Shown: positions 8,040 to 17,240 of the stretch, piece after piece
Numbering within the stretch: position 1 is the stretch's first letter
Layout of the letters: every line of letters begins with the position of its first letter
Source: an uncultured Paracoccaceae bacterium
Lineage (GTDB): Bacteria > Pseudomonadota > Alphaproteobacteria > Rhodobacterales > Rhodobacteraceae
DNA: 64,000 bases
Reading direction: 5' to 3'
Assembly: GCA_947502145.1 (NCBI GenBank)
Contig: CANMYO010000001.1
Span: 1,481,501 to 1,545,500, forward strand
Translations under genes and position numbers: made by a program
Notes under the pieces: generated by a model
What the model was told of the DNA's origin: nothing
Databases searched by the model: none
Seen by the model: only the letters and a program-made list of their open reading frames with translations

Positions 8040-10694
8040 TTGAAATGGCCAGTGGCCCTGACCCGTGCCGGGTTGGTGGCCCAATCGGCTGTGCAATCCT
8101 TCTGGCCATTGTGGACCGTCGCCTTTGTGGTGATCGCGCCGTTGATGTTTGGCTGGCAGGATCAGGTATCGCTCGAAGTTTTTTGGGCCTTTGTGGTGTT
8201 GTCAGCGATCGCGCTGCTGGCGACAGCAGTTATTGGGCTGCGCCGGTTCCGGATGCCCAGCCGGCAGGATGCGGTCAGCGCGGTTGATGCCCGCCTGCCC
8301 GGGCGGCCGATTGCGGCGGTTGCTGACCAACAGGCGATCGGCGCAGGTGATCCCGCGTCAGAGGCGGTCTGGCGCGCGCATCTGGAGCAGATGCGGGCGC
8401 GCACCCATGAGGCCCGCGCGGTCAAACCTGATCTGCGGGTCGCAGGGCGCGATCCTTATGGTTTCCGGTTCATGGCGGTCTTGTTTTTCGTCTGTGCGCT
8501 GCTGTTTGGATCGCTGTTGCGGGTTGGCACAGTCACCGAAATCAGCGGCGGCACGCAAAGTCTGGCAACGGGTCCGGTCTGGGAAGGCTGGGTCGCGCCA
8601 CCGGCTTACACCGGTAAGCCGACGCTGTATCTGAACGACATTCCGCCGGGGCCGCTACGCGTTGCAGAAGGGTCAGAGATCACCCTGCGGCTATATGGCG
8701 AAGTGGGTGCGCTGACCGTATCCGAAACGGTGTCGGGCCGGGTTGAGGACATTGGCGCCGCATCTGCGGCGCAGCAGAAATTTCTTGTCAATCAGACCGG
8801 GTCGCTGTCGATCAACGGCGAGAATGGTGCGACGTGGGATGTGACTCTGGTTGCGGACCAATTGCCATTGGTTGAGCTGACCGGGCCGGTCACGTCCGAT
8901 GCGATGGGCGAATTGAGCCAGCCGTTTCTGGCGATGGACGACTATGGCGTTGAAAGTGGCACGGCGGAAATCACGCTTGATCTGGCCAATGTCGAGCGGC
9001 GCTATGGTCTGAAAGTTGACCCTGACCCAATTGAGACGATCGTGCTGGACCTGCCGATGCCCTTTACCGGCGACCGCACCGATTTTGAGGAATTCCTGAT
9101 CGAAAACCTGAGCGAGCATCCGCTGGCAAATCTGCCGGTGACGCTGACGCTGGATGTGACTGATGCCGCAGGCCAGCTGGGGCAGGCCGAGCCAGAGCAG
9201 ATGATCCTGCCGGGGCGACGTTTTTTCCAGCCGGTCGCAAAGGCCGTGATTGAGCAACGGCGCGATCTGATGTGGTCAAAGTCAAATGCGCGTGGCGTGG
9301 CCCAGATTCTGCGCGCGATAACGCATCGCCCGGAAGAGCTGTTCACCAATCAGACTACCTATCTGCGGGCCCGTCAGATCATCCGTCGGCTTGAGACATT
9401 CAGCGAATTTGGCATGAAGGACGCGCAGCAGGACGAGATTGTGCAGGCGCTGTGGGATCTGGCGATCCAACTTGAGGATGGCACGCTGGCAGATGCGCGT
9501 GAACGTCTGCGCCGGGCACAGGAGCGGCTGGAAGAGGCGATGCGCAATGGTGCCTCGGACGAGGAAATCGCGGAGCTGATGCAGGAATTGCGTGAGGCGA
9601 CGGATGATTACATGCAGATGCTGGCCGATCAGATGGAACCGGGCGAAGATGGCACGGATCAACCTGACATGGCCGAAAGCGGAGAGACGATTACGCAGGA
9701 CGAAATCCAGGCGCTGATGGATCGCATTCAGGAGCTGATGGAAGAAGGCCGCATGGCCGAGGCGCAGGAACTCATGGAACAGCTGAACCAGCTGCTTGAA
9801 AACCTGCGGATCACCCAGGGCGAAGGCGGAGAAGGCGGCCCGCGCACGCCGGGGCAGCAATCCATGCAGGACCTTGCCGACACGCTGCGGGATCAGGAAG
9901 ACCTGTCAGACGACGCCTTTCGCGATCTGCAGGAGCGCAGCCAGCAGGGTGATCGGCAAAACGGCGATCAGCAAGGACAGCAGGGTCAACAGGGTCAACA
10001 GGGTCAGCAGGGCCAGCAAGGACAGCCGGGTCAGAACAATGACGGTGGCGAGCGCGGCCAGCAGGGGCAAGGCCAGCGTGGCGACCAGCAGGGCCGAGAG
10101 GGAGAGGGTGCCGGCACGGGCCAGGACGGGCAAAGCGGCCAGCGCGGCGACAATGGCGAAGGCGGCGAAGGATCGGGCAGCGGCCCGGATGGTCGTGACC
10201 TTGCCGAGCGTCAGCGCGCCTTGCGCGAAGAACTGCAGCGCCAGCGCGACGGCTTGCCCGCTTTGGACGGCGATGCGGGGGACGTTGCCCGCCGCTCGCT
10301 CGACCGGGCGGAAGGCGCGATGGAAGGGGCCGAGGAGGCCCTGCGTGAGGGTGATCTGGCTGAGGCGATAGATCGTCAGGCCGAAGCGATGGATGCGCTG
10401 CGCAATGGCATGCGGTCATTGGGCGAAGCGCTGGCCCAGAACCAGAACGCCGAACCTGGACAAGGCAGCGAAGAGGGAGAGGCCACAGGACGCGCTGAAC
10501 CGTCGCGCCGTGACCCGCTGGGCCGCCAGATGGGCAACACGGGCCAGTTCGGGACCGACGAAAACCTGCTGCAGGGTGAGGATGTCTATCGCCGGGCTGA
10601 AGAGTTGCTGGGTGAGATCCGCCGCCGCTCTGCTGAACAGGACCGCCCCGAGCTTGAGCGCAATTATCTGCGCCGCCTGCTGGATCGGTTCTAG
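8040..10694 (+). CDS. TIGR02302-family membrane protein with Gln/Gly-rich low-complexity region (DUF4175)
   Basis: A protein of 884 residues from the TTG at 8040. Two hydrophobic helices near the N-terminus (about 20-40 and 45-65) and a third near 145-165 are followed by a long exported region. This has beta-rich segments, charged helical stretches (about 480-600, many Glu/Gln/Met) and a Gln/Gly-rich stretch (about 640-720) encoded by near-tandem 9-base units. This is the layout of the alphaproteobacterial TIGR02302 family, whose function is unknown. Conserved sequence seems to begin upstream (residues TQTTQFRH), so a CTG at 8013 behind GGAGAG may be the true start. It is convergent with the zinc-ribbon gene, 3 bases apart. 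Confidence 0.9.
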   Translation: MKWPVALTRAGLVAQSAVQSFWPLWTVAFVVIAPLMFGWQDQVSLEVFWAFVVLSAIALLATAVIGLRRFRMPSRQDAVSAVDARLPGRPIAAVADQQAIGAGDPASEAVWRAHLEQMRARTHEARAVKPDLRVAGRDPYGFRFMAVLFFVCALLFGSLLRVGTVTEISGGTQSLATGPVWEGWVAPPAYTGKPTLYLNDIPPGPLRVAEGSEITLRLYGEVGALTVSETVSGRVEDIGAASAAQQKFLVNQTGSLSINGENGATWDVTLVADQLPLVELTGPVTSDAMGELSQPFLAMDDYGVESGTAEITLDLANVERRYGLKVDPDPIETIVLDLPMPFTGDRTDFEEFLIENLSEHPLANLPVTLTLDVTDAAGQLGQAEPEQMILPGRRFFQPVAKAVIEQRRDLMWSKSNARGVAQILRAITHRPEELFTNQTTYLRARQIIRRLETFSEFGMKDAQQDEIVQALWDLAIQLEDGTLADARERLRRAQERLEEAMRNGASDEEIAELMQELREATDDYMQMLADQMEPGEDGTDQPDMAESGETITQDEIQALMDRIQELMEEGRMAEAQELMEQLNQLLENLRITQGEGGEGGPRTPGQQSMQDLADTLRDQEDLSDDAFRDLQERSQQGDRQNGDQQGQQGQQGQQGQQGQQGQPGQNNDGGERGQQGQGQRGDQQGREGEGAGTGQDGQSGQRGDNGEGGEGSGSGPDGRDLAERQRALREELQRQRDGLPALDGDAGDVARRSLDRAEGAMEGAEEALREGDLAEAIDRQAEAMDALRNGMRSLGEALAQNQNAEPGQGSEEGEATGRAEPSRRDPLGRQMGNTGQFGTDENLLQGEDVYRRAEELLGEIRRRSAEQDRPELERNYLRRLLDRF
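9969..10030 (+). repeat. 9-base tandem repeats coding Gly-Gln-Gln
   Basis: Imperfect repeats of CAGGGTCAA and variants encode a run of QGQ units inside the TIGR02302 protein. The copies differ at third positions (CAG/CAA, GGT/GGC/GGA), so this is an old or selected repeat, though probably still prone to length change. Confidence 0.75.
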
Positions 10695-10697
10695 CGC

Positions 10698-11747
10698 TTA
10701 ACCTTCGCCACCGCCGCCACCTTCGACCAGCGCCAGCAATTTCTGGATCATCAGGTCGATCCACAGGCGCAGGGCATCGACGGCCGCGACATAGGCGGTC
10801 AGGACACTCTCAAGTGCGGGCAGCCATGTGGCGATCTGGTTTGCCGCAAGGTAAATCACAAGCAAAACGATAAAGATCATCAGCACGCCAAAGAACCCGA
10901 AACGGAAGCCGCGCTTTTCTTCGGCGATAATCTCTTCCGGCAGCGGGGGCGGAGCGTCACGTTCGGAATCCGACCGCAGGGTTGAATTGATTTCCTCGAT
11001 ATCGGGCAAAAGTTCGCGTCGGGAGTTGGCGACCGTTGCGGCAACGGCGGCGGCAATGCCGCTATCCTGATCTTCGCCCCTGAGCCGGGAAATGCGCTGT
11101 TCCGTCTCGCTTGGCCCTTGCGATGGGGGCGCACTGCTGGCCTGTTGCAGGCCCAGATCGTCCTGCTGTTCCAGCCCGCTTTGTGCTTCGGCGGCGCGGT
11201 TGGCCTCCTCACGTGCGGCTTCCTCGCGCAGGATTTCCGCGATTGAGGCATCCAGCGGCGGACGCGGCGGCAGGGTCTTGTCAGACTGTGGCGCGGGGTC
11301 AAGCGTGGGGGCGTCATCCTGTTCTGCCGGCTCCGGCGTTTCCAGCTTTTCATCGGCTGGCATATCCGGAGACTGGTCCGGCTCGGATGCTGCATCTGGC
11401 GCGGAGATGGACGACGCGGGTTCGGGGGCGTCTTCAGGGTCTGACGCAGGCACCGCATGCGGGTCGGCTGCAGACGGCGGTGCGCTTTCCGGCGCTGTCG
11501 CGGGCTGGGGGTCTTGTTCGGGCACAGGTTCGGGCTCTGGCTCTGGCGCGAGGTCCGGCTCTGGCGTGGCGTCGACCTCAACCACATCCTGCGGGACGAT
11601 CAGCTCTTCTTCGGCGGCCTCGGATGCGCCGGGGCGTTCAAACCACGTGTGACCACAATTGGAGCACTGCACATCGCGCCCCGCCTCAGGGACCACGTCA
11701 TCGGCAACTTCGTACTGCGCACCACAGTTAGGGCAAATCAGTCGCAT
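10698..11747 (-). CDS. MJ0042-type zinc-ribbon protein with acidic Pro-rich linker and C-terminal membrane helix
   Basis: A 349-residue protein. The N-terminal zinc ribbon has two CxxC pairs, at Cys5/Cys8 (CPNC) and Cys28/Cys31 (CSNC), matching the MJ0042/zinc_ribbon_5 family. Residues about 50-150 are a disordered Glu/Pro/Ala linker. One hydrophobic helix near 280-305 (FFGVLMIFIVLLVIYLAA) would anchor it in the inner membrane, and the end is a Gly-rich tail. The ATG at 11747 follows GGACAGGTAAA; the frame stays open slightly upstream. It is divergent from ftsE, so a link to cell-division membrane functions is an inference from position only. Confidence 0.85.
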   Translation of the reverse strand: MRLICPNCGAQYEVADDVVPEAGRDVQCSNCGHTWFERPGASEAAEEELIVPQDVVEVDATPEPDLAPEPEPEPVPEQDPQPATAPESAPPSAADPHAVPASDPEDAPEPASSISAPDAASEPDQSPDMPADEKLETPEPAEQDDAPTLDPAPQSDKTLPPRPPLDASIAEILREEAAREEANRAAEAQSGLEQQDDLGLQQASSAPPSQGPSETEQRISRLRGEDQDSGIAAAVAATVANSRRELLPDIEEINSTLRSDSERDAPPPLPEEIIAEEKRGFRFGFFGVLMIFIVLLVIYLAANQIATWLPALESVLTAYVAAVDALRLWIDLMIQKLLALVEGGGGGEG

Positions 11748-11770
11748 TTTACCTGTCCTCACGGCCTGCT

Positions 11771-11797
11771 AACCGCTTTCTGCGCGGTTTTGTTTTT
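11771..11797 (+). terminator. terminator-like hairpin with T-tract in the zinc-ribbon/ftsE gap
   Basis: AACCGC (11771-11776) pairs with GCGGTT (11784-11789), followed on the plus strand by a T-rich run up to 11797. It looks like an intrinsic terminator but sits upstream of two divergent genes, so it may instead be part of the zinc-ribbon gene's 5' leader or stop antisense transcription. Confidence 0.3.
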
Positions 11798-11832
11798 CAT
11801 TTCTTAGCAACCGTGGCGGCAAAGGCAAAGGA

Positions 11833-11860
11833 TTTGCATGCAATGTGGGTGCGTTATGAT
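11833..11860 (+). promoter_or_regulatory. possible ftsE promoter
   Basis: TTTGCA (11833-11838) and TATGAT (11855-11860) are separated by 16 bases and lie 56 bases before the ftsE start. This is a fair sigma-70-like match in a low-GC pocket. It is read by eye only. Confidence 0.3.
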
Positions 11861-11915
11861 TGTAACCTGTTGCAGATTTGGGCAGAACAGGCACGCAAAC
11901 CCAAGGAGTTGACCC

Positions 11916-12590
11916 GTGATCGAACTGGAGGATGTGGCCTACAGCTATGGCAGGGCCGAGCTGTTTGCGCAGTTGAACCTGTCGCTTGCACCGGGGTCAT
12001 TTCACTTTCTGACCGGCCCGTCGGGTGCAGGAAAGACAACACTCCTCAAGCTATGTTACGGCGAACTTTCGGCAACGGCCGGACAGGTGCGTCTGTTCGG
12101 GCAGGATGCAACCACGCTTGAGCGTGACGGGATTGCGATGATCCGGCGTCGGATCGGGGTGGTGCATCAGGACTGCCAGTTTCTGGATCATTTGCCGGTA
12201 GCGGAAAACATCGCGTTGCCGCTGAAGGTCGCCAGTCGCGAAGCAGAGGCGGTGGGCAATCTGGACGATCTGCTGGCGTGGGTCGGACTACGGGCGCAGG
12301 CAAACCAGACGCCGCCGCAATTGTCGGGCGGTGAGCGCCAAAGGGCAGCATTGGCACGTGCGGTCATCATGTCGCCGGACGTCATTATCGCGGATGAACC
12401 GACCGGAAATGTCGACTGGGAGATGTCCCAACGGCTGCTGACACTGCTGGTTGAACTGAACAAGATGGGCAAAACGGTGCTGATTGCAACACATGACCTG
12501 AACCTGATCCGCACTGCCAAGAAACAGGTCAGCGCGCGGGTCCTGCGCCTGAAGGACCGCCAGTTACATCAAGCCGGGGCCGAATTATGA
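11916..12590 (+). CDS. ftsE: cell division ATP-binding protein FtsE
   Basis: A 224-residue ABC ATPase that works with FtsX at the septum to activate periplasmic peptidoglycan hydrolases. Walker A GPSGAGKTT lies at residues 34-42, the ABC signature LSGGER at 135-140, Walker B VIIADEP at 155-161, and the switch His in IATHD near 190. The short, single-domain form is typical of FtsE. The start is GTG at 11916 with AAGGAG a few bases upstream. Its stop overlaps the ftsX ATG (ATGA), and ftsX likewise overlaps plsC, so the three are translated as a coupled unit. Confidence 0.95.
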   Translation: MIELEDVAYSYGRAELFAQLNLSLAPGSFHFLTGPSGAGKTTLLKLCYGELSATAGQVRLFGQDATTLERDGIAMIRRRIGVVHQDCQFLDHLPVAENIALPLKVASREAEAVGNLDDLLAWVGLRAQANQTPPQLSGGERQRAALARAVIMSPDVIIADEPTGNVDWEMSQRLLTLLVELNKMGKTVLIATHDLNLIRTAKKQVSARVLRLKDRQLHQAGAEL

Positions 12591-13492
12591 GACTGGCAAT
12601 CCGGGATGTTCTGGCACTGATCGCAGGTGACCCACAGGCGGATCGCGCGGTGCCGCCAACCGGATTTACCGCGCGGCTGACGCTGTTCACAGCCGCTGCG
12701 ATGGCATTTCTGGCGGTCTTTGCGATGGCGCTGTCCCTGGCAACGGGGCGGCTGGCCGATCGCTGGTCGGAGGAACTTGCCCGCACGTCGACGTTGCGGA
12801 TTTCAGCCCCCGCCGATCAGGCTGCCGCACAGGCGCGCAGGGCAATCGCGGTGCTTGAAACGACACCGGGTGTCGCGGCTGCGCGACCGCTGACCGCGGA
12901 AGAGCAGCGCAATTTGCTGGAACCCTGGTTTGGCCCTGATCTGCCGATCGATGCGCTGCCGATCCCGCAGTTGATTGAAATCATAGAAGAAGGTTCGGGT
13001 TACGATCCTATCGGGCTGCGCGCGCGTTTGCAGGCCGAAGTCCCGGGCGCGGTTTTGGATGACCACACGCGTTGGCGCGAACCGCTTGTCGCTGCAGCGG
13101 GGCGGTTGCGGATGTTGGGGTGGTTGGCGATTGCACTGATTGGCCTTGCCACCGGTGCGATGATCACGCTGGCGGCGCAGTCCGCACTGGCTGCCAATGC
13201 GCAGGTGATCCGGGTGATGCGGCTGGTTGGGGCGCAGGACAGCTATATCGCGCGGGCCTTTGTGCGCCGTTTTACCCAGCGCGCCCTGATGGGGGCTGCA
13301 ATCGGGACACTTCTTGGCATGATCGCGGTGTTTGCGCTGCCGGATGCGGATGTTGCGGGCGGTTTCCTGACCGGCCTTGGCTTTCGCGGGGCCGGGTGGA
13401 TCTGGCCGCTGCTGGTGCCACCGCTCGCCGCTGTCGTCGCCTTTTTGGCCACGCGCGCCGCAGCGATGCGCACATTGGGAGAGCAATCATGA
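12587..13492 (+). CDS. ftsX: cell division protein FtsX (ABC permease)
   Basis: A 301-residue inner-membrane permease partner of FtsE. Four hydrophobic helices are apparent: about 28-50, 172-197, 221-247 and 262-292. The periplasmic loop between helices 1 and 2 (about 60-165) would contact the hydrolase activator. The permease fold is MacB/FtsX-like, with VIRVMRLVGAQDSYIARAFVRR as the likely coupling helix (residues near 206-227). It overlaps ftsE at the start and plsC at the end by ATGA. Confidence 0.93.
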   Translation: MRLAIRDVLALIAGDPQADRAVPPTGFTARLTLFTAAAMAFLAVFAMALSLATGRLADRWSEELARTSTLRISAPADQAAAQARRAIAVLETTPGVAAARPLTAEEQRNLLEPWFGPDLPIDALPIPQLIEIIEEGSGYDPIGLRARLQAEVPGAVLDDHTRWREPLVAAAGRLRMLGWLAIALIGLATGAMITLAAQSALAANAQVIRVMRLVGAQDSYIARAFVRRFTQRALMGAAIGTLLGMIAVFALPDADVAGGFLTGLGFRGAGWIWPLLVPPLAAVVAFLATRAAAMRTLGEQS

Positions 13493-14226
13493 GCTATGCA
13501 ATTCAGTGGCTACGCTCCTTGATTTTCAATGCGATGATGTATGTGGTCATGCTGGTCATGGGAGTGCTTTACCTGCCATGGGCGCTGGTCTCGACACATG
13601 GTGCGGTCACGGCCTGCCATCACTATTGCTATGTCGTGCGCTGGATGGCGGGATGGATGATTGGTCTGCGATCTGAAATTCGCGGTGATCCCCCGACAGG
13701 CGAAGTGATGATTGCCGCAAAGCACCAGTCGTTTCTGGATGTGATCCTGATCTACGGGGCTGTGCCGCGGGGCAAGTTCATCATGAAAAGCATCCTGAAA
13801 TATGCGCCAGTGGTGGGGTGGTTTGGCCTGCGGATCGGCTGCGTCCCGGTTGACCGTGGCAAGCGCGGCGCGGCGATCAAGAAGATGCTCGCGGATGTGA
13901 AATCCGGCAAGATTCAGGGCGGGCAGCTGATCATTTATCCACAAGGTACACGTGTCGCACCGGGGGTGCACAGACCCTACAAGGCGGGCACAGCTGCGCT
14001 TTACCGCGAGATGGGGCAGCCCTGTGTGCCAGTCGCGCTGAACATTGGCGTTTTCTGGCCCAAGCGGGGTGTGTACCGTAAGCCGGGATTGGCGGTTGTC
14101 GAGTTCCTAGATCCGATTGCGCCGGGATTACCGACTGAGACCTTCATGGCGCAGCTTGAAGACACGGTAGAGCGGCATTCGGCTCGGCTTGCCGCAGAAG
14201 CGGGATTTGTCGCGCATGTCACCTGA
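13489..14226 (+). CDS. plsC: 1-acyl-sn-glycerol-3-phosphate acyltransferase
   Basis: A 245-residue membrane-associated acyltransferase that makes phosphatidic acid from lysophosphatidic acid. An N-terminal hydrophobic helix (about 10-33) precedes the catalytic HX4D motif HQSFLD (79-84), the GCVPVDR block (about 117-123) and the YPQGTR motif (150-155) that binds glycerol phosphate. The frame is open into ftsX, but the ATG at 13489 overlaps the ftsX stop and gives the expected N-terminus. Coupling to ftsEX would link phospholipid supply to division; that is inference. Confidence 0.95.
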   Translation: MSYAIQWLRSLIFNAMMYVVMLVMGVLYLPWALVSTHGAVTACHHYCYVVRWMAGWMIGLRSEIRGDPPTGEVMIAAKHQSFLDVILIYGAVPRGKFIMKSILKYAPVVGWFGLRIGCVPVDRGKRGAAIKKMLADVKSGKIQGGQLIIYPQGTRVAPGVHRPYKAGTAALYREMGQPCVPVALNIGVFWPKRGVYRKPGLAVVEFLDPIAPGLPTETFMAQLEDTVERHSARLAAEAGFVAHVT

Positions 14227-14827
14227 TGGCAAGATCACCGATATCGCCACGCTTGAAGCGCTTTACGGTGCGCCGGGCAAGGCGTCGGTCATCAAGGTGG
14301 CAGATCGTCTGATCCCGACGTACCGCAAGTGGATCATGGCCAGCCGGTTCTGCGTCTTGTCGACCATCGGACCTGAGGGCACCGACGGCAGCCCGCGCGG
14401 TGATGATGGGCCGGTGGTGCACATCGCCGATGACCGAACGTTGCTGATGCCCGATTGGCGCGGCAATAACCGCATGGATTCGTTGCGTAATATCGTGCGC
14501 GATGGGCGGGTCAGCCTGATGTTCATGGTGCCGGGGTCCGCCAATGTGATGCGGGTGAATGGCCGGGCTGATGTCTCGACCGATGCGACGCTCTGCGCCC
14601 GGTTCAGTGACAGGGGGCGGCAGCCGCGCAGCGTTGTGGTGATCCACATCGCAGAAGTTTACAGTCAATGCGCCCGCGCGATCCTGCGGGCCGAACTTTG
14701 GCAAGCGGGTGACGAAAGCGGCGATCTTCCTACCGTGGGTGAGATGCTCGCCGATGTTGAGGACGGGTTTGACGGTAAGGCCTATGACGCCGATTGGCCG
14801 GGCCGCGCTGCCAAAACGATGTGGTGA
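14216..14827 (+). CDS. pyridoxamine 5'-phosphate oxidase-family flavin protein (MSMEG_1061-like)
   Basis: A 203-residue split-barrel flavin-binding protein. The region FCVLSTIGPEGTDGSPRGDDG followed by LLMPDWRGNNRMDSLRNI is typical of the PPOX family, subgroup TIGR04025/MSMEG_1061. Such proteins bind FMN or F420 and reduce small molecules, but the substrate is unknown. The ATG at 14216 overlaps the end of plsC by 11 bases, so it is probably cotranscribed. A further upstream start at 14189 would extend into plsC and is less likely. Confidence 0.88.
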   Translation: MSPDGKITDIATLEALYGAPGKASVIKVADRLIPTYRKWIMASRFCVLSTIGPEGTDGSPRGDDGPVVHIADDRTLLMPDWRGNNRMDSLRNIVRDGRVSLMFMVPGSANVMRVNGRADVSTDATLCARFSDRGRQPRSVVVIHIAEVYSQCARAILRAELWQAGDESGDLPTVGEMLADVEDGFDGKAYDADWPGRAAKTMW

Positions 14828-15005
14828 TCGGGGCGACGGGCTTTCAGGAACGTCAGGACACCCCATTGAACGCCATCCCAGCGCATTGCCCAAGCGCAAT
14901 GCCGTTATTGGAAATGCGGACAGGTTCGGGCTGATACCACTCAGTACCGGGACCACGTCCAGAATCGCGCCTGCTTATCTGACATCGGGCCCCTATTCGC
15001 GGTGA

Positions 15006-15028
15006 TGCTGCGCCAGCGGAGCGCAGCA
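15006..15028 (-). terminator. hairpin downstream of accA
   Basis: TGCTGCGC (15006-15013) and GCGCAGCA (15021-15028) form an exact 8-base stem just past the accA stop. No U-tract follows on the minus strand, so it is a candidate terminator or mRNA-end hairpin only. The remaining 14830-15005 stretch shows no gene. Confidence 0.4.
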
Positions 15029-15036
15029 ACAGCGGG

Positions 15037-15999
15037 TTAAGCGGCGAGCCCCTTTGACCCCAGGCTCAGGTATTTGGCCCGCCGCGCTTTGCGCACCTCG
15101 TCCGGGGTCATCCCGGCGAGTTCGGCCAGAAGGTGTGCGATAGCCTTGCCGACAGCCGTGATCGTTTCGGGTTTGTTGCGATGTGCGCCCCCCATTGGTT
15201 CGGGGATGATATGGTCGCAAATATCCAATTCTTTCAGGTCTTTAGCGGTCAGTCGCATGGCCTCTGCCGCCTCGCGCATCTTTTCGGAATCCTTCCAGAG
15301 GATGGATGCACAGCCTTCCGGCGTGATCACCGAATAGATCGAATGTTCCAGCATCGCGACGCGGTTGGCAGCAGCAAAGGCGACGGCACCGCCAGAGCCA
15401 CCTTCACCAATGACGATGCTGATCAGCGGCACACCAAGTTCGAGACATTTTTCTGTCGACCGGGCAATGGCCTCGGACTGGCCGCGTTCTTCAGCACCGC
15501 GACCGGGATAGGCACCGGGGGTATCAACAAGCGTGATGACGGGCAGGCCAAAGCGGTGGGCAAGGTCCATCAGACGGATCGCCTTGCGGTAACCTTCGGG
15601 GCGGGCCATGCCAAAATTCCGTTCGATCCGCGATTTCGTGTCGCTGCCCTTTTCATGGCCAATAACCATGACCGGTTGCCCGTCAAAGCGGGCCAGCCCG
15701 CCCATGACGGCAGGATCATCGGCAAAGTTCCGATCACCTGCCAGGGGGGTGAAATCGGTGAAAAGCGCCTCGATATAATCTTTGCAATGGGGGCGTTCGG
15801 GGTGGCGGGCGACCTGGCATTTGCGCCAGGGCGTCAAACTGCCGTAAAGCGATTTCAGCAGATCAGCGGCCTTGCGATCAAGGGCGGCTGCCTCTTTCTC
15901 GACGTCCATCTCATCATTTTCGCGTGCCAGTGCGCGGAGTTCTTCCGCTTTGCCTTCGATCTCAGCAAGTGGTTTTTCGAAATCGAGATACTGCGTCAT
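15037..15999 (-). CDS. accA: acetyl-CoA carboxylase carboxyltransferase subunit alpha
   Basis: A 320-residue subunit that with AccD transfers carboxyl from carboxybiotin to acetyl-CoA, making malonyl-CoA for fatty acid synthesis. The N-terminal helical segment [15 protein letters not shown] and the crotonase-fold core are standard: [18 protein letters not shown], then [12 protein letters not shown] and [11 protein letters not shown]. The length is usual. The ATG at 15999 follows AAGGGCGC; the frame is open 19 codons further, but the family starts here. It is followed by a hairpin at 15006-15028. accD is not in the window. Confidence 0.97.
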   Translation of the reverse strand: MTQYLDFEKPLAEIEGKAEELRALARENDEMDVEKEAAALDRKAADLLKSLYGSLTPWRKCQVARHPERPHCKDYIEALFTDFTPLAGDRNFADDPAVMGGLARFDGQPVMVIGHEKGSDTKSRIERNFGMARPEGYRKAIRLMDLAHRFGLPVITLVDTPGAYPGRGAEERGQSEAIARSTEKCLELGVPLISIVIGEGGSGGAVAFAAANRVAMLEHSIYSVITPEGCASILWKDSEKMREAAEAMRLTAKDLKELDICDHIIPEPMGGAHRNKPETITAVGKAIAHLLAELAGMTPDEVRKARRAKYLSLGSKGLAA

Positions 16000-16106
16000 G
16001 TTGCGCCCTTTGTGCGGTGTCTGCACGATATAAGGCGTCCCGCGCCCAGTTTGCAATGACTGAGCACGGGGAAAGGTCGACTGAACGAGTCATCCCCGGT
16101 CGCGGG

Positions 16107-17066
16107 TCAGGCGGCCGAGATCATCTCGTATTGCTTGACGATGACTTCAGCCTGTTTGATCGATGCGATATCCACAAGGCGACCCTTGTAAACCGTTGCG
16201 CCTTCACCATTTTTCTTGGCTTCTTCCATCGCCGCAAGGATGTCGCGGGCCTCTGCGACGGCCTCAGCCGAGGGGGTGAAAACTTCGTTGGCGAGGGCGA
16301 TCTGCTTGGGGTGGATGGCCCATTTGCCAACCATGCCCAATGTTGCACTGCGGCGTGCCTGGGCGCGGTAGCCTTCGTCATCAGAGAAATCGCCAAAGGG
16401 GCCATCAACCGGCAGGATCCCATGGGTGCGACAGGCGGCAACGATGGCCGTCTGCGCCCAGTGCCATGGATCGCTGTAGTGGCGGCTATCCCCTTGCAAC
16501 ATATAATAATTTTCCTGCGTTCCGCCGATTCCGGTGGTTTGCATGCCCATGCTGGCGGCAAAGTCGGCCGCACCCAGGCTCATCGCTTGCATGCGCGGAG
16601 AAGATGCAGCGATTTCAGTGACATGCGCCAGACCGGCCGCGGATTCGATGATCACCTCAAAGCCGATTTTCTTGCGCCGGCCCTTTGCGGTTTCAATCGC
16701 GGTCACAAGCGCATCAACGGCATAGATATCTGCCGCATTGCCCACCTTCGGGATCATGATCTGGTCAAGCCGGTCGCCTGCCTGTTCCAGCAAATCCACC
16801 ACATCGCGATACCAATAGGGCGTATCCAGCCCATTGATCCGAACGCTCAAGTGCTTGTTATTCCAGTCAATATCACGCGTTGCCTGAATGATGTTGGCGC
16901 GCGCCGTATCCTTGTCGGAGGGGGCGACGGAATCTTCCAGATCAAGGTTGATCACATCAGCGGCGCTGGCGGCCATCTTTTCAAACAGCGCCGTGCGAGA
17001 GCCGGGGCCAAACAACTGGCAGCGGTTAGGACGTGCGGGCGGCGTGGGTTGCAGGCGAAACGACAT
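16107..17066 (-). CDS. mcl1: L-malyl-CoA/beta-methylmalyl-CoA lyase
   Basis: A 319-residue HpcH/HpaI-type TIM-barrel lyase. The start MSFRLQPTPPARPNRCQLFGPGSR and the Asp/Glu pattern INLDLEDSVAPSDK, then IESAAGLAHVTEIAAS and SLGAADFAASMGM, are those of Rhodobacter Mcl1. It cleaves beta-methylmalyl-CoA to glyoxylate plus propionyl-CoA, and condenses or cleaves malyl-CoA, in the ethylmalonyl-CoA pathway for acetyl-CoA assimilation. It is minus strand, about 110 bases upstream of accA. The 320-base gap before it holds two hairpins. Confidence 0.93.
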   Translation of the reverse strand: MSFRLQPTPPARPNRCQLFGPGSRTALFEKMAASAADVINLDLEDSVAPSDKDTARANIIQATRDIDWNNKHLSVRINGLDTPYWYRDVVDLLEQAGDRLDQIMIPKVGNAADIYAVDALVTAIETAKGRRKKIGFEVIIESAAGLAHVTEIAASSPRMQAMSLGAADFAASMGMQTTGIGGTQENYYMLQGDSRHYSDPWHWAQTAIVAACRTHGILPVDGPFGDFSDDEGYRAQARRSATLGMVGKWAIHPKQIALANEVFTPSAEAVAEARDILAAMEEAKKNGEGATVYKGRLVDIASIKQAEVIVKQYEMISAA

Positions 17067-17240
17067 GGAGTTCCTCGCGTATGATTATTTCGTCAGATGT
17101 TGCCTGTGGGGTAGAATATTGCGTGGTTAATCACAAGTTCATTTTGCGCCCGCAGCATTTTGGCGATGCACAATCCATACACATCCCGGCAACAACCCAT
17201 GCAGACGTGAATCTTAATGCGGGTTAACCATGACTTTGCG

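Noticed and set aside
13072-13488. N-terminal extension of plsC
   Set aside because: The extra 139 codons are a shifted reading of ftsX; the ATG at 13489 overlaps the ftsX stop and matches the family start.
17214-17227. TTAA-N6-TTAA upstream of mcl1 as a CtrA site
   Set aside because: The spacing is 6, not 7, and the second half is part of a GGTTAACC palindrome; too weak to list as a site.
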